DNA from: Pseudomonadota bacterium
GTDB lineage: Bacteria; Pseudomonadota; Alphaproteobacteria; Sphingomonadales; Sphingomonadaceae
Length of the DNA: 64,000 bases
Direction: 5' to 3'
Assembly (NCBI GenBank): GCA_023458055.1
Contig: JAEXAW010000022.1
Location: forward strand, 1-64,000
The notes beneath the pieces were generated by a model. It was not told the origin of the DNA. It worked only from the letters and a program-made list of their open reading frames with translations, and searched no databases. Position 1 is the first letter of the stretch; each line of letters starts with the position of its first letter. This document shows, piece by piece, positions 18,143 to 25,820 of the stretch. A program made the position numbers and the translations under genes.

Positions 18143-19867
18143 ATGCTTTGGCACATCGGTAACACAACGGTTCGCACACCATATCGCCTTCAAGAGGCGC
18201 TCGCTGCTCTCGCTTCGTCACCATTGAACGGAAATTTGGCGGGTCGTGAGCAGGAACAGGCTTTCGCAGAATTTCTGCACGAATCGGGCATTGTTAATGT
18301 TGGTAGGCTTGCCGGTGGCGAAGACGCTTCGGACGTTGGGCGAAAATGGAGGGTGGCGCTCTCACAGCTTGGCTTCATTACTCCTCAGCTTTCGCGAGGA
18401 ATTGCGAGCGGCGCTATCGATCCGCTTGTCCATGCTCATGCTGAGGGAGTTGGCTCTCTATCTGGGCGGCAATATGAGATTACGCCCAATGGCGCTCGCT
18501 TAGGAGCAGCTGATAAGATTTCAGCGCAGCAAGAATGTTTCCTGCGCTCGTTAGCAGCATACCGCATTCCGTCGCCGCTGGAGCAAAAAGACTGCTCGAC
18601 ATTTTCGCCGTTGCGTTTCGTCATCGACATTATGCACTCGTTGGAAGTGTCAGGTGAAGCCGCAGTGCTGAGTTTCGAGGAATTTGCTCTCCATGTGCAG
18701 ACTTCAACGCCGGACGACGGAGTTCAAAATGTCGTTGGTAGAATAATTGCTTTCCGTCAGGCTCGGCTAGCGGCGCGCGGCAATGTCCGTGCTTTTGATC
18801 GCGATCGTTACGAAGAAGTTGCCGCTCAGATTGATCGGAAGGCCGCTACATTAGATGATTATGCGGATCTTTCTTTCCGCTACCTAAAGGCAACTGGTCT
18901 GTTCAGGAACGCAGGCCGTGGCATTTGCCTATCGCCGAACAAGGCGCAACAAGCACAACTCATCCGAGGTCAAGCGCCGGAATATCCTGATGATCGTGCT
19001 TATTTTCACGCGTTGTGGCAGGGAGCAGCACTGCCGACAGATGATTTAGACACGGCTTTGGTGGTTGTAAGCGATTTAGCCGAGCAACTTACTGCCCGTG
19101 GAGTCCGGTCAACGCCGCCTCCACCGGGGACACCCCTCCCTGACATTGAGATTGTGAGACTTGCTTTTGAAGAACGGCTGCTGGAACTCGATGAGGAGGA
19201 ATATGCTTCTGCTCAAGCGGGCCAAGTAGAAGAGATAGCGGCATGGATGGAAGCAATCGCTTCTCGCGGTAGCGCCAGCCTGCCTGACGGCACTAGGTTA
19301 ACCGTTCCGCGTGGTGAAGCGCCGGCCTATTTGGAGTGGATCGTGTGGCGGGCATTCCTCGCAATCGACTCTTTGGTTAAACCATCATGGGAAGCGCGTA
19401 ATTTCAAAATTGACCAAGATTTCCTCCCTGTGCACTGCGCTCCGGGAGGTCGTCCCGACATGGTATTCGAATTTGACAACTCCATTGTGGTTGTGGAAGT
19501 TACGCTCACGGCATCGTCAAGGCAGGAAGCAGCAGAGGGCGAACCTGTTCGCCGTCACGTTGCACAGTTTGCAGAAAATTCAGCGAAGAAGGTCTATGGT
19601 CTATTCATAGCCCTGCAAATTGATAGCAACACAGCGCACACATTTAGTTCGGGTGCATGGTATTTGGCGGATGATACAAAAATCTCTCTCGACATTGTTC
19701 CATTGACGCTGGCGGACTTTAGAAAGTTCTTGCTTGGCGGACAAGCAAACCTTGGCGAAATGCCGCAAAAGCTACGGAACCTTTTGCTCGAATGTCGTTC
19801 CGTTTCCAATCGTGACGCGCCGCAGTGGAAGAACGAAATTAGCCAAATCGTTGATCGCTTGAGCTAG
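18143..19867 (+). CDS. Probable type IIS-like restriction endonuclease
   Basis: This 574-residue protein lies three bases downstream of the two-domain methylase and is assigned as its partner nuclease. A candidate PD-(D/E)xK site sits in the C-terminal part: GRPDMVFEFDNSIVVVEVTL, with Asp439, Glu452 and Thr454 in the position usually held by Lys. A Glu-x-Thr variant and a C-terminal nuclease domain recall AlwI/FokI-like type IIS enzymes, but I cannot prove family membership or the recognition site. The N-terminal ~370 residues would carry DNA recognition. Base composition is AT-rich like the methylase, suggesting both arrived together. Confidence 0.6.
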   Translation: MLWHIGNTTVRTPYRLQEALAALASSPLNGNLAGREQEQAFAEFLHESGIVNVGRLAGGEDASDVGRKWRVALSQLGFITPQLSRGIASGAIDPLVHAHAEGVGSLSGRQYEITPNGARLGAADKISAQQECFLRSLAAYRIPSPLEQKDCSTFSPLRFVIDIMHSLEVSGEAAVLSFEEFALHVQTSTPDDGVQNVVGRIIAFRQARLAARGNVRAFDRDRYEEVAAQIDRKAATLDDYADLSFRYLKATGLFRNAGRGICLSPNKAQQAQLIRGQAPEYPDDRAYFHALWQGAALPTDDLDTALVVVSDLAEQLTARGVRSTPPPPGTPLPDIEIVRLAFEERLLELDEEEYASAQAGQVEEIAAWMEAIASRGSASLPDGTRLTVPRGEAPAYLEWIVWRAFLAIDSLVKPSWEARNFKIDQDFLPVHCAPGGRPDMVFEFDNSIVVVEVTLTASSRQEAAEGEPVRRHVAQFAENSAKKVYGLFIALQIDSNTAHTFSSGAWYLADDTKISLDIVPLTLADFRKFLLGGQANLGEMPQKLRNLLLECRSVSNRDAPQWKNEISQIVDRLS

Positions 19868-20422
19868 CGCTGGCGGATACGAGTCTGGTATCTAGCCTGT
19901 AGCGTTGCCAACGGACGCGCTCCTGTTGCTGCATGGTTCGGGTGCAGGGTGGAGAGGCAAATCTCCAAGCCCCTGCCGTGCATCCAATCCGCGCAGGGTT
20001 GGCTCCTCGGGAGAGGCTGGGTCCAAGGGGCAGGCACGCCCTTGGTCGATGGGGGAAGGCCCGCGCTAGCGGGTCTGGCTGGGGAGCGCCGAAGGCTCCC
20101 CATTGGTGCTTGCTGGCTCGATGCCAGAAAGCACCACAGGCCGGAGGGATGCAACGGGAACGCGCAGCGGGTTCCCTTGCCAAGATAGGCGTTTGTAATA
20201 CAAACGCACATCTTGCGGTCGGCGTGAAACGCCCGTTTTGCCTAAGCGGACTCGCTAGAACCAAACCACCTAAGCGGAGTGTATCGAACCATCCCGCAGA
20301 AATTTGTATCGCCACTATAGACAGCCGTTATCTACAGACACGCGCAAAAATATTTGCAACTTTCTCCCAAGTCTCTCCCGCCGCTTGCTTACGCGAGTCT
20401 CCGTGGACAATGGAGAACGCAA
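19868..20422. other. 555-base noncoding stretch rich in stem-loops
   Basis: No convincing gene lies here: open frames on both strands lack ribosome-binding sites. The stretch instead holds a string of perfect short hairpins: GGAGA/TCTCC at 19951-19966, CCCGC/GCGGG at 20060-20073, GGGGAGC/GCTCCCC at 20081-20101, a two-step stem from 20105 to 20135, GGGAAC/GTTCCC at 20156-20176, a long palindrome at 20182-20214, and GGCGT/ACGCC at 20221-20233 followed by CGTTTT. The direct repeat CCTAAGCGGA follows at 20241-20250 and 20269-20278. A structured RNA, an origin of transfer, or both together are possible. It is GC-rich beside the AT-rich restriction genes. Confidence 0.55.
20182..20214. repeat. Long imperfect palindrome, candidate oriT recognition site
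   Basis: The core GCGTTTGTAATACAAACGC (20189-20207) is a perfect 19-base palindrome with 9-bp arms. Two mismatched bases on each side separate it from outer arms AAGAT (20182-20186) and ATCTT (20210-20214); one further C/G pair extends it to 20181-20215. An extended inverted repeat beside short direct repeats is typical of relaxase or partition-protein binding sites. A nick site cannot be assigned. Confidence 0.5.
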
Positions 20423-21118
20423 ATGCACGATTGGAAAAAATTCAGAATTTTGTCGGAACCGCGCGAAGGGCCGAAGCCTGCGATCAAGCTTCCCCCTGAC
20501 CATGTTATCGGCAGCACGGCGCAGATGCAGCGGCTCGCGCGGCTGCTCATCTATATCGACGTGCCGCGCCGCCAAGTGAAAGACTGGATCACGAACACCG
20601 TCCACGGCTTTGAGGGTTATGTCGTGGATGGGCGCGGTCGTGATTTCGCGCTCGATGACGATGAACTCGAAGCGGCTTTCAACGAAGCCAAAGACAGGGA
20701 TAAGGATTATCGCTGGATAAGTGACTTTTGGAAGTGGGCTGATCGAAAGCCACGACAGCGCGCGCAAGCGCGCGTCGTGGAGCGGCTGCGCTATCTGACC
20801 GCAGCCGCCGCCATATATGAATTTCAATATGGCGAATTCGGTAATTCGATTTCATCACTCAATCCGTTTCATCGGTTGAGCGATTTTGAAGAAATCGAAG
20901 ATGCGATTGCCTTTCACAAAAGGCATCGCTTCTTTTTCCTGACAGGATACGAAATGCGAGATCGGTTTGCCGTCGATAGCGACTATAAGGTGGATCATAG
21001 CCTCAAGGCGCGTTCGTTCACCTTCGCCGCCGTGGCTCGCCGTTATGCGCGTTGGTTTCTCACTTACCTTTTTCCGATCATGCCAAAACGTCTCATCGTT
21101 TGGCTGATTGCAAAGTGA
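20423..21118 (+). CDS. Unknown protein of the mobilisable island, 231 residues
   Basis: I do not recognise this protein. It begins MHDWKKFRILSEPREGPKPA, is soluble and mostly helical with many aromatic and charged residues, and ends with a basic, hydrophobic tail (YARWFLTYLFPIMPKRLIVW) that might touch a membrane. The ATG at 20423 has GGAG at 20412-20415; an in-frame upstream start at 20354 has no such site. A strong terminator immediately follows the stop, so it is probably a single-gene transcript starting in or after the structured stretch upstream. A role in transfer or copy control is a guess from position. Confidence 0.55.
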   Translation: MHDWKKFRILSEPREGPKPAIKLPPDHVIGSTAQMQRLARLLIYIDVPRRQVKDWITNTVHGFEGYVVDGRGRDFALDDDELEAAFNEAKDRDKDYRWISDFWKWADRKPRQRAQARVVERLRYLTAAAAIYEFQYGEFGNSISSLNPFHRLSDFEEIEDAIAFHKRHRFFFLTGYEMRDRFAVDSDYKVDHSLKARSFTFAAVARRYARWFLTYLFPIMPKRLIVWLIAK

Positions 21119-21120
21119 CG

Positions 21121-21162
21121 CTTTGCGGCGGCGATCTCGTGTCGCCGCCGCGCAAAGTTTTT
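21121..21162 (+). terminator. Intrinsic terminator after the unknown gene
   Basis: Stem arms CTTTGC-GGCGGCGA (21121-21134) and TCGCCGCC-GC-GCAAAG (21142-21157) pair over 14 bp with a two-base bulge and a 7-base loop, followed by TTTTT at 21158-21162. This is a textbook Rho-independent terminator, starting two bases after the stop codon at 21118. Confidence 0.8.
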
Positions 21163-21241
21163 CCCATCTTTCTCCCGCGCTCAACGGACGCGCGTGTTGT
21201 GAAGACTCCGCGCCGGAATCTCCCGGCTGGAGTCGAAAATT

Positions 21242-22012
21242 ATGAGCACTCAATACAGTATCGAATATGACGATGCCGGTTCGCGGCAATCGTCCGCGCC
21301 TCGCGCGGAAATCCTGCCCGCCAACGTGGCGATGCCACATCATTACGTTATGCAACCGCCCAAGCGTGGCATTTCGGCGGTGCTGCTCGGGCTTGCCGTG
21401 TCTGCGGCAACACTCGGCGCGGTGATCGGCCTCGAACTCGCTGCTCCGTTCGGTTGGAAACCTTCGTCGGTGTTCGGCGATTACAACGGACGGCTCGCGG
21501 CGGAAATCAAAGCGCACGATCTCGAAACGCAAGCGCAATACGAGAATTGGGCGCAGCGCGCGCAACTAAGCGTCAATCAGCAGTTGGACGCCTACCGCGT
21601 TCAGGTGCAATCGGTCGGCGGTCACTATCAGGCCGTGATGGAACGGGCGCAAATGTTCGCTGGTTCCACGGCGCGGATGCAGGAAGCGTATCTGCAACAG
21701 CGCATGAGCCAGGTCATGGCCCGACAGGGTGGTGACGTGGCGGTCGTGAACATGTCGCGCATGATCGGCGACATTATCGGTGCTGCCGATCCCGAAACCG
21801 CCGGACAGGTTCACGGCTTCGCGGATAATATCAGTGTGCGTCTGCAACGTGAACTCGACAGCGCCGTGAACTCCGGCGTTGTCGTGCGAGTCGATGGATG
21901 GGACACCAATCTGCCATCGCCCGCCGAAGTGCGCGCGGAACTTGCAAACATTCCGCAGGTTCAGATTCCGCCGCTCCCGCGCATTAGCCGCGATGCGCGT
22001 GAGGGCCGATAA
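21242..22012 (+). CDS. Unknown single-pass membrane protein next to the coupling ATPase
   Basis: This 256-residue protein has a cytoplasmic N-terminus of ~43 residues, one membrane helix at about residues 44-66 (ISAVLLGLAVSAATLGAVIG) and a long glutamine-rich helical, probably periplasmic, domain (AQYENWAQRAQLSVNQQLDA). It has GGAG at 21229-21232 before the ATG. The VirD4-like gene begins five bases after its stop, and that ATPase lacks membrane helices, so this protein may supply its membrane anchor or contact the secretion channel. That is inference from arrangement; I recognise no family. Confidence 0.55.
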   Translation: MSTQYSIEYDDAGSRQSSAPRAEILPANVAMPHHYVMQPPKRGISAVLLGLAVSAATLGAVIGLELAAPFGWKPSSVFGDYNGRLAAEIKAHDLETQAQYENWAQRAQLSVNQQLDAYRVQVQSVGGHYQAVMERAQMFAGSTARMQEAYLQQRMSQVMARQGGDVAVVNMSRMIGDIIGAADPETAGQVHGFADNISVRLQRELDSAVNSGVVVRVDGWDTNLPSPAEVRAELANIPQVQIPPLPRISRDAREGR

Positions 22013-22017
22013 CATCA

Positions 22018-23541
22018 ATGCGTCTTGAAACGCTCCTCGGTCTGCTGCCGCGCATTTTCTCGACCACGATCCAGCTCGACCGGATGCAGCGGGAAGATGA
22101 TGCGCGGCGGCTCGCCGCGCATCAACAATATCACATGGCTATCGCCGCACCTTCGGGCAAACTCGGCGATAGCCGCATTGCGAATGTCAGCGATGTTGAG
22201 GCCGCCGGGTTGTGCGATCCGCGCGGCCTTTTTCTCGGTGCGCTCGATGGGCGCATGTTATTCTTCGATGGTGACGCGCATCTTCTAAGTTACGCTCGTA
22301 GCGGGTCGGGCAAAGGGCGAGATTGGATTTTGCCGAACCTCGCGCATGTGCGCGACCGTTCACTCGTCGTTGTCGATGTGAAGGATGGTGAGAATTGTTT
22401 TGCCTCCTATGAGCATCGAAGCCGAACGCTCAAACAGCCGTGCATCTATATCAATCCGTTCGCGCTGCTCGATCTGCCGAACGTGCGGATCAATCCGCTG
22501 CGTGTGCTGGTGGATATTGTTGAGAGCGGCGGAGAGATTGACACGCAAGCAGATGAAATCGCGCAAATCCTCCTGCCGCCAAATCCAAAAGAGGGTGAAG
22601 GTTCGTGGGTCCGCAAAGGCGCATCGCGTTTGCTCGCAACACGCATGGAATATCTGGCCGTTTGCGAGCGAGATTCCTGCAACCTTGGCGGGCTGTGGCG
22701 TTTTGTGAACGCATCGCCCGATGATGTCGGCATGGCTTTCGCCATGATGGAGACATGCGGGATCGAAGGCATAGAGCGCCGCGCGGGCGCACTACGCGCA
22801 ACGCTGCTCGATGCGCCCAAGCAATTTGAAGCCTATAAGTCTGACGCGATAGAGGCGCTGCATCCGTTCGAGCCGGGAAAGACATTGGAGCGCGCAACCT
22901 CCGCGCATGATTTTGATTTCGGGCGGCTCAAGCATGAGCCGCACACAGTCTATGTCGTCTCGCCATCCGAAAAGGTCGGCGTGATCGCACCGTTCATCAG
23001 CCTTGTCGTGAATTACATCATCGAGGCTATCGCGCGCGAGCGCGGAAAAATTCGCACCTGCTTCATACTCGATGAATTCCCGCAGCTTCCGCCTGCACCC
23101 GCGATATTGAAGGCGCTACGCTTATATCGTGGGCGCGGGATTCAACTCTGGTTCTTCTCGCAAGGTCGATACTCGATGGAAGGCCGCTGGTCGAAAGAGG
23201 CGGTGAAAGAGATTGAGGATCAAGCCGCAATTTTTACCATGACCGGCGTTGAAGACCCTGACCTCATGCGCGATGTTGAACGCTGGTCGGGCAATCGCAC
23301 CATCGTCACGCATGGGCAAAATGTTGGCGGCGGCGCTGTAGAGTCCGCCGGTGCCAATCGTGGCGAAACACGCCGCGCGGTTTTGCAATCGGAGGATATT
23401 CGATCAATCGGTGCGGGGCGGCAAATCATCAAGCTCGCGGGATTATCGCCGCTGATCGTTTGCGACCGTTTGCCGTTCTTCACGATCCATCCGTGGCACG
23501 ATCAACTCGGCGACGTTCGCGTTTTGCATGGAGGTGAGTGA
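22018..23541 (+). CDS. VirD4/TraG-like coupling ATPase without transmembrane segments
   Basis: This 507-residue P-loop ATPase of the coupling-protein family has Walker A RSGSGKG ending near residue 100 (Lys99) and Walker B CFILDEFPQL with Asp352-Glu353. Conserved segments LPNLAHVRDRSLVVVDVKD and YRGRGIQLWFFSQ are present. Typical VirD4 proteins start with two membrane helices, but here the N-terminus (MRLETLLGLLPRIFSTTIQL) is at most amphipathic. It would deliver the island's relaxase-DNA complex to a type IV channel, probably the Trb system upstream. It is a second coupling protein besides the TraG at the left edge. Confidence 0.85.
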   Translation: MRLETLLGLLPRIFSTTIQLDRMQREDDARRLAAHQQYHMAIAAPSGKLGDSRIANVSDVEAAGLCDPRGLFLGALDGRMLFFDGDAHLLSYARSGSGKGRDWILPNLAHVRDRSLVVVDVKDGENCFASYEHRSRTLKQPCIYINPFALLDLPNVRINPLRVLVDIVESGGEIDTQADEIAQILLPPNPKEGEGSWVRKGASRLLATRMEYLAVCERDSCNLGGLWRFVNASPDDVGMAFAMMETCGIEGIERRAGALRATLLDAPKQFEAYKSDAIEALHPFEPGKTLERATSAHDFDFGRLKHEPHTVYVVSPSEKVGVIAPFISLVVNYIIEAIARERGKIRTCFILDEFPQLPPAPAILKALRLYRGRGIQLWFFSQGRYSMEGRWSKEAVKEIEDQAAIFTMTGVEDPDLMRDVERWSGNRTIVTHGQNVGGGAVESAGANRGETRRAVLQSEDIRSIGAGRQIIKLAGLSPLIVCDRLPFFTIHPWHDQLGDVRVLHGGE

Positions 23542-23560
23542 CGCACAAATAATGCTATGT

Positions 23561-23590
23561 TTGCAATGATATATCGAAATAGTGTATAAT
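23561..23590 (+). promoter_or_regulatory. Probable promoter of the recombinase operon
   Basis: TTGCAA at 23561-23566 and a perfect TATAAT at 23585-23590 are separated by 18 bases in an AT-rich patch after the coupling-protein gene. Transcription would begin near 23597 and read the small gene at 23722 and the serine recombinase. The ~125-base leader contains GGAGAG/CTCTCC-like short repeats but no clear structure. Confidence 0.6.
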
Positions 23591-23721
23591 TAAATTATAA
23601 AGCCTCGCAGGAAGTTACCTCACCGGAGAGAGGGGCAGGAGCGAAAAGTTCCTAGGTTTCTCCCAGAGGTCGCGAAGCGATAAACTACAAAATCCCCAAG
23701 CCTCGGATTTGAGGCGGAGCA

Positions 23722-24021
23722 ATGCGCGTAATTGGGGATTTGATCGTGTCACCTTTGACACCTGAACAACTCGAACATTTCCGTGGAGTAATCTCCACAA
23801 TAAACGCGCCTGACTCATACAAAGATGAATTGATTCATTTTATCGACAACATCGCCGTTTCTTTCATAGATCAGGCGTTCGGTGATAGTTCTATTCAGCT
23901 TTCTTTATCAGCAAGAGCAAACTTTTCTTTCCTTGGGATTCAAGGATATGCTACACAGGGAACGGCTCTGGAACGAAAACCAGACAAGGAAAACCATACC
24001 CCGAAAGCACCAAGCCCATGA
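23722..24021 (+). CDS. Unknown small protein coupled to the serine recombinase
   Basis: This 99-residue protein starts MRVIGDLIVSPLTPEQLEHF and has a helical first half and a serine-rich middle. I do not recognise it. GGAG at 23716-23719 lies very close to the ATG. Its stop overlaps the recombinase ATG (ATGA), so the two are probably translated together. A directionality factor or a regulator of integration would fit such a position, but no motif shows this. Confidence 0.5.
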   Translation: MRVIGDLIVSPLTPEQLEHFRGVISTINAPDSYKDELIHFIDNIAVSFIDQAFGDSSIQLSLSARANFSFLGIQGYATQGTALERKPDKENHTPKAPSP

Positions 24022-25583
24022 CGCACACAACGCCTCACACGCCGGAAAAGAAAGCTGTCATCTACTGCCGCGTTTCCACCAAGCGGCAAACCAAAGAAGG
24101 CAACGGCCTCGAAAGTCAGGAGGCAATGTGTCGGGATTATGCTGACCGCAAAGGCTACAACGTCGTTGCGGTTTTCCGCGATGACCTCACGGGCAAAACC
24201 GTCAATCGCAATGGCCTGAAAGAGCTTCTCGCGTTTCTGAAAGCGAGCAAGCGCGAAAGAACTATCGTCCTAATCGACGATTTGAACCGTCTCGCGCGCT
24301 CGGTGCGGACGCACTACGCGATCCGCGATGCCATTTCGACGGTCGGCGGGATGCTGGAATCGCCGCGCCGCGTTTACGCGGATGATCCCGACGACGATCT
24401 TCTCGAAATCATGGAAGCGGCTTTTGCGAGCGAGCATCGCCGGAAAAATGCGGAGCAAGCAAAAGACCGAATGAAAGGGCGTATGCTTGGCGGGTATTGG
24501 GTATTCCATGCGCCGCTCGGTTATCGCTACGAAAAATCTCCGGCTGGTGGCTCGATCCTCGTGCGTGTCGAGCCTGTCGCCTCGATCATCGGCGAAGCCC
24601 TCAACGGTTATGCGTCAGGGCGCTTCAACTCGCGCGCCGAAGTCAAACGCTTCATGGAAAGCCATTCGGGCTTTCCAGTCTGTCGTCACGGCTTCCTCAC
24701 GAATGAGCAAGCCAACCGCATCCTGACCAATCCAGTTTATGCCGGATACGTCGAAAGCAAAATGTGGGGTGTGTCGCTTCGCAAGGGCCAGCATGAAGGC
24801 GTGATCTCGCTGGAAACTTTCCAGCGCAATCAAGATCGCCTCTCGGGCAAAACCTACGCGGCTGCGCGCGTCGATGTGAGCGCGGATTTTCCGCTTCGTG
24901 GCTTCGTGAATTGTGGTTGTTGCAATCACCCTATGACCGCGAATTGGGTGCAGGGCCGCAACGGCAAATATCCTTACTACGTCTGCCGCCATCGCGGCTG
25001 CGAGAAGTTCGGCAAGTCGGTCGCGCGCTCGAAAATTGAAAGCGCCTATGAGACGCTGCTGCGCGCTCTCACGCCAAGCCATGAACTTGTCGAATTGCTG
25101 TCGGGCTTGTTCCGTCTCCGCTGGGATGAGCGCGCAAAGAGCCGTAAGGATGAAGTCGCAACGCTCAAGCAAGAAATTGTCGCGACTGATAAGCGGATCG
25201 GGCAATTCCTCGAACGGATTGTGGAATCAGATAGCCCCGCCGTGATCGACGCATACGAGCGCAAGGTGGAAGAATTGCAGCGTGAAAAGCTGGTTTTAGC
25301 GGAAAAAACCACGCGCTGCGGCACTGTTGCGAAAGATTACGACGAAACTTTTCAAACCGCTTTTTCGTTTCTCTCAAACCCTTGGAATCTTTGGGAGAAT
25401 GGCACATTCGAGGACCGTCGAATCGTCCTCAAACTGACCTTGGCCTCTCATCTAGAATATGACTGGAATCAGGGTGTTCAAACCGCTGATATATCCTTGC
25501 CGTTCAAGGCTTTAGAGGAGCTATCACGACCGGAAAATGGTAATGGCGGACAGGGTGGGATTCGAACCCACGGTAGGCGTTAA
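24018..25583 (+). CDS. Large serine recombinase/integrase of the island
   Basis: This intact site-specific recombinase has 521 codons. The resolvase catalytic domain has IYCRVSTKRQ (candidate nucleophile Ser20) and the arginines of the DLNRLARSVRTH segment. A recombinase domain, a zinc ribbon (CGCCNHPM then YYVCRHRGC) and a C-terminal coiled coil (residues ~370-430) follow. The last ~13 codons are written by the 3' part of the opposite-strand tRNA-Ser gene, with the stop inside the tRNA. The natural C-terminus may therefore differ in the excised circle, and the tRNA is the likely attachment site. Coding sequence overlaps the tRNA by 40 bases. Confidence 0.88.
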   Translation: MTHTTPHTPEKKAVIYCRVSTKRQTKEGNGLESQEAMCRDYADRKGYNVVAVFRDDLTGKTVNRNGLKELLAFLKASKRERTIVLIDDLNRLARSVRTHYAIRDAISTVGGMLESPRRVYADDPDDDLLEIMEAAFASEHRRKNAEQAKDRMKGRMLGGYWVFHAPLGYRYEKSPAGGSILVRVEPVASIIGEALNGYASGRFNSRAEVKRFMESHSGFPVCRHGFLTNEQANRILTNPVYAGYVESKMWGVSLRKGQHEGVISLETFQRNQDRLSGKTYAAARVDVSADFPLRGFVNCGCCNHPMTANWVQGRNGKYPYYVCRHRGCEKFGKSVARSKIESAYETLLRALTPSHELVELLSGLFRLRWDERAKSRKDEVATLKQEIVATDKRIGQFLERIVESDSPAVIDAYERKVEELQREKLVLAEKTTRCGTVAKDYDETFQTAFSFLSNPWNLWENGTFEDRRIVLKLTLASHLEYDWNQGVQTADISLPFKALEELSRPENGNGGQGGIRTHGRR

Positions 25584-25633
25584 CCTACGGCGGTTTTCAA
25601 GACCGCTGCCTTAAACCACTCGGCCACCTGTCC
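25544..25633 (-). tRNA. tRNA-Ser (UGA anticodon)
   Basis: On the minus strand the 90-base sequence folds as a serine tRNA with a long variable arm. Acceptor arms GGACAGG and CCTGTCC match, the anticodon loop CTTGAAA gives UGA, the T-arm is GTGGG-TTCGAAT-CCCAC, and CCA is encoded. Its 3' end borders the integrated element and overlaps the recombinase reading frame, so integration has kept the tRNA complete. Confidence 0.95.
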
Positions 25634-25820
25634 TTGTTCACGCGCCCATAGAAGGCAAAAGGGCGAAGGGGAAGGGGGTTTCGCACGGGCAAACGAGGCA
25701 GATGTGCGTTGACCGGTCCGCCTAAATGCTTCCAAGCGCCGTCTGACTGTGCCAATTAGGACAATGTCCGGTATCAGAAGCGAGTATTTTTGAGTGAAGC
25801 GTGTTAATTTTCGTTCTCCC

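Noticed and set aside
19933..20499. 188-codon + strand open frame (and overlapping minus frames) in the hairpin region
   Set aside because: There is no ribosome-binding site, the product is low-complexity, and it overlaps the better-supported gene starting at 20423.
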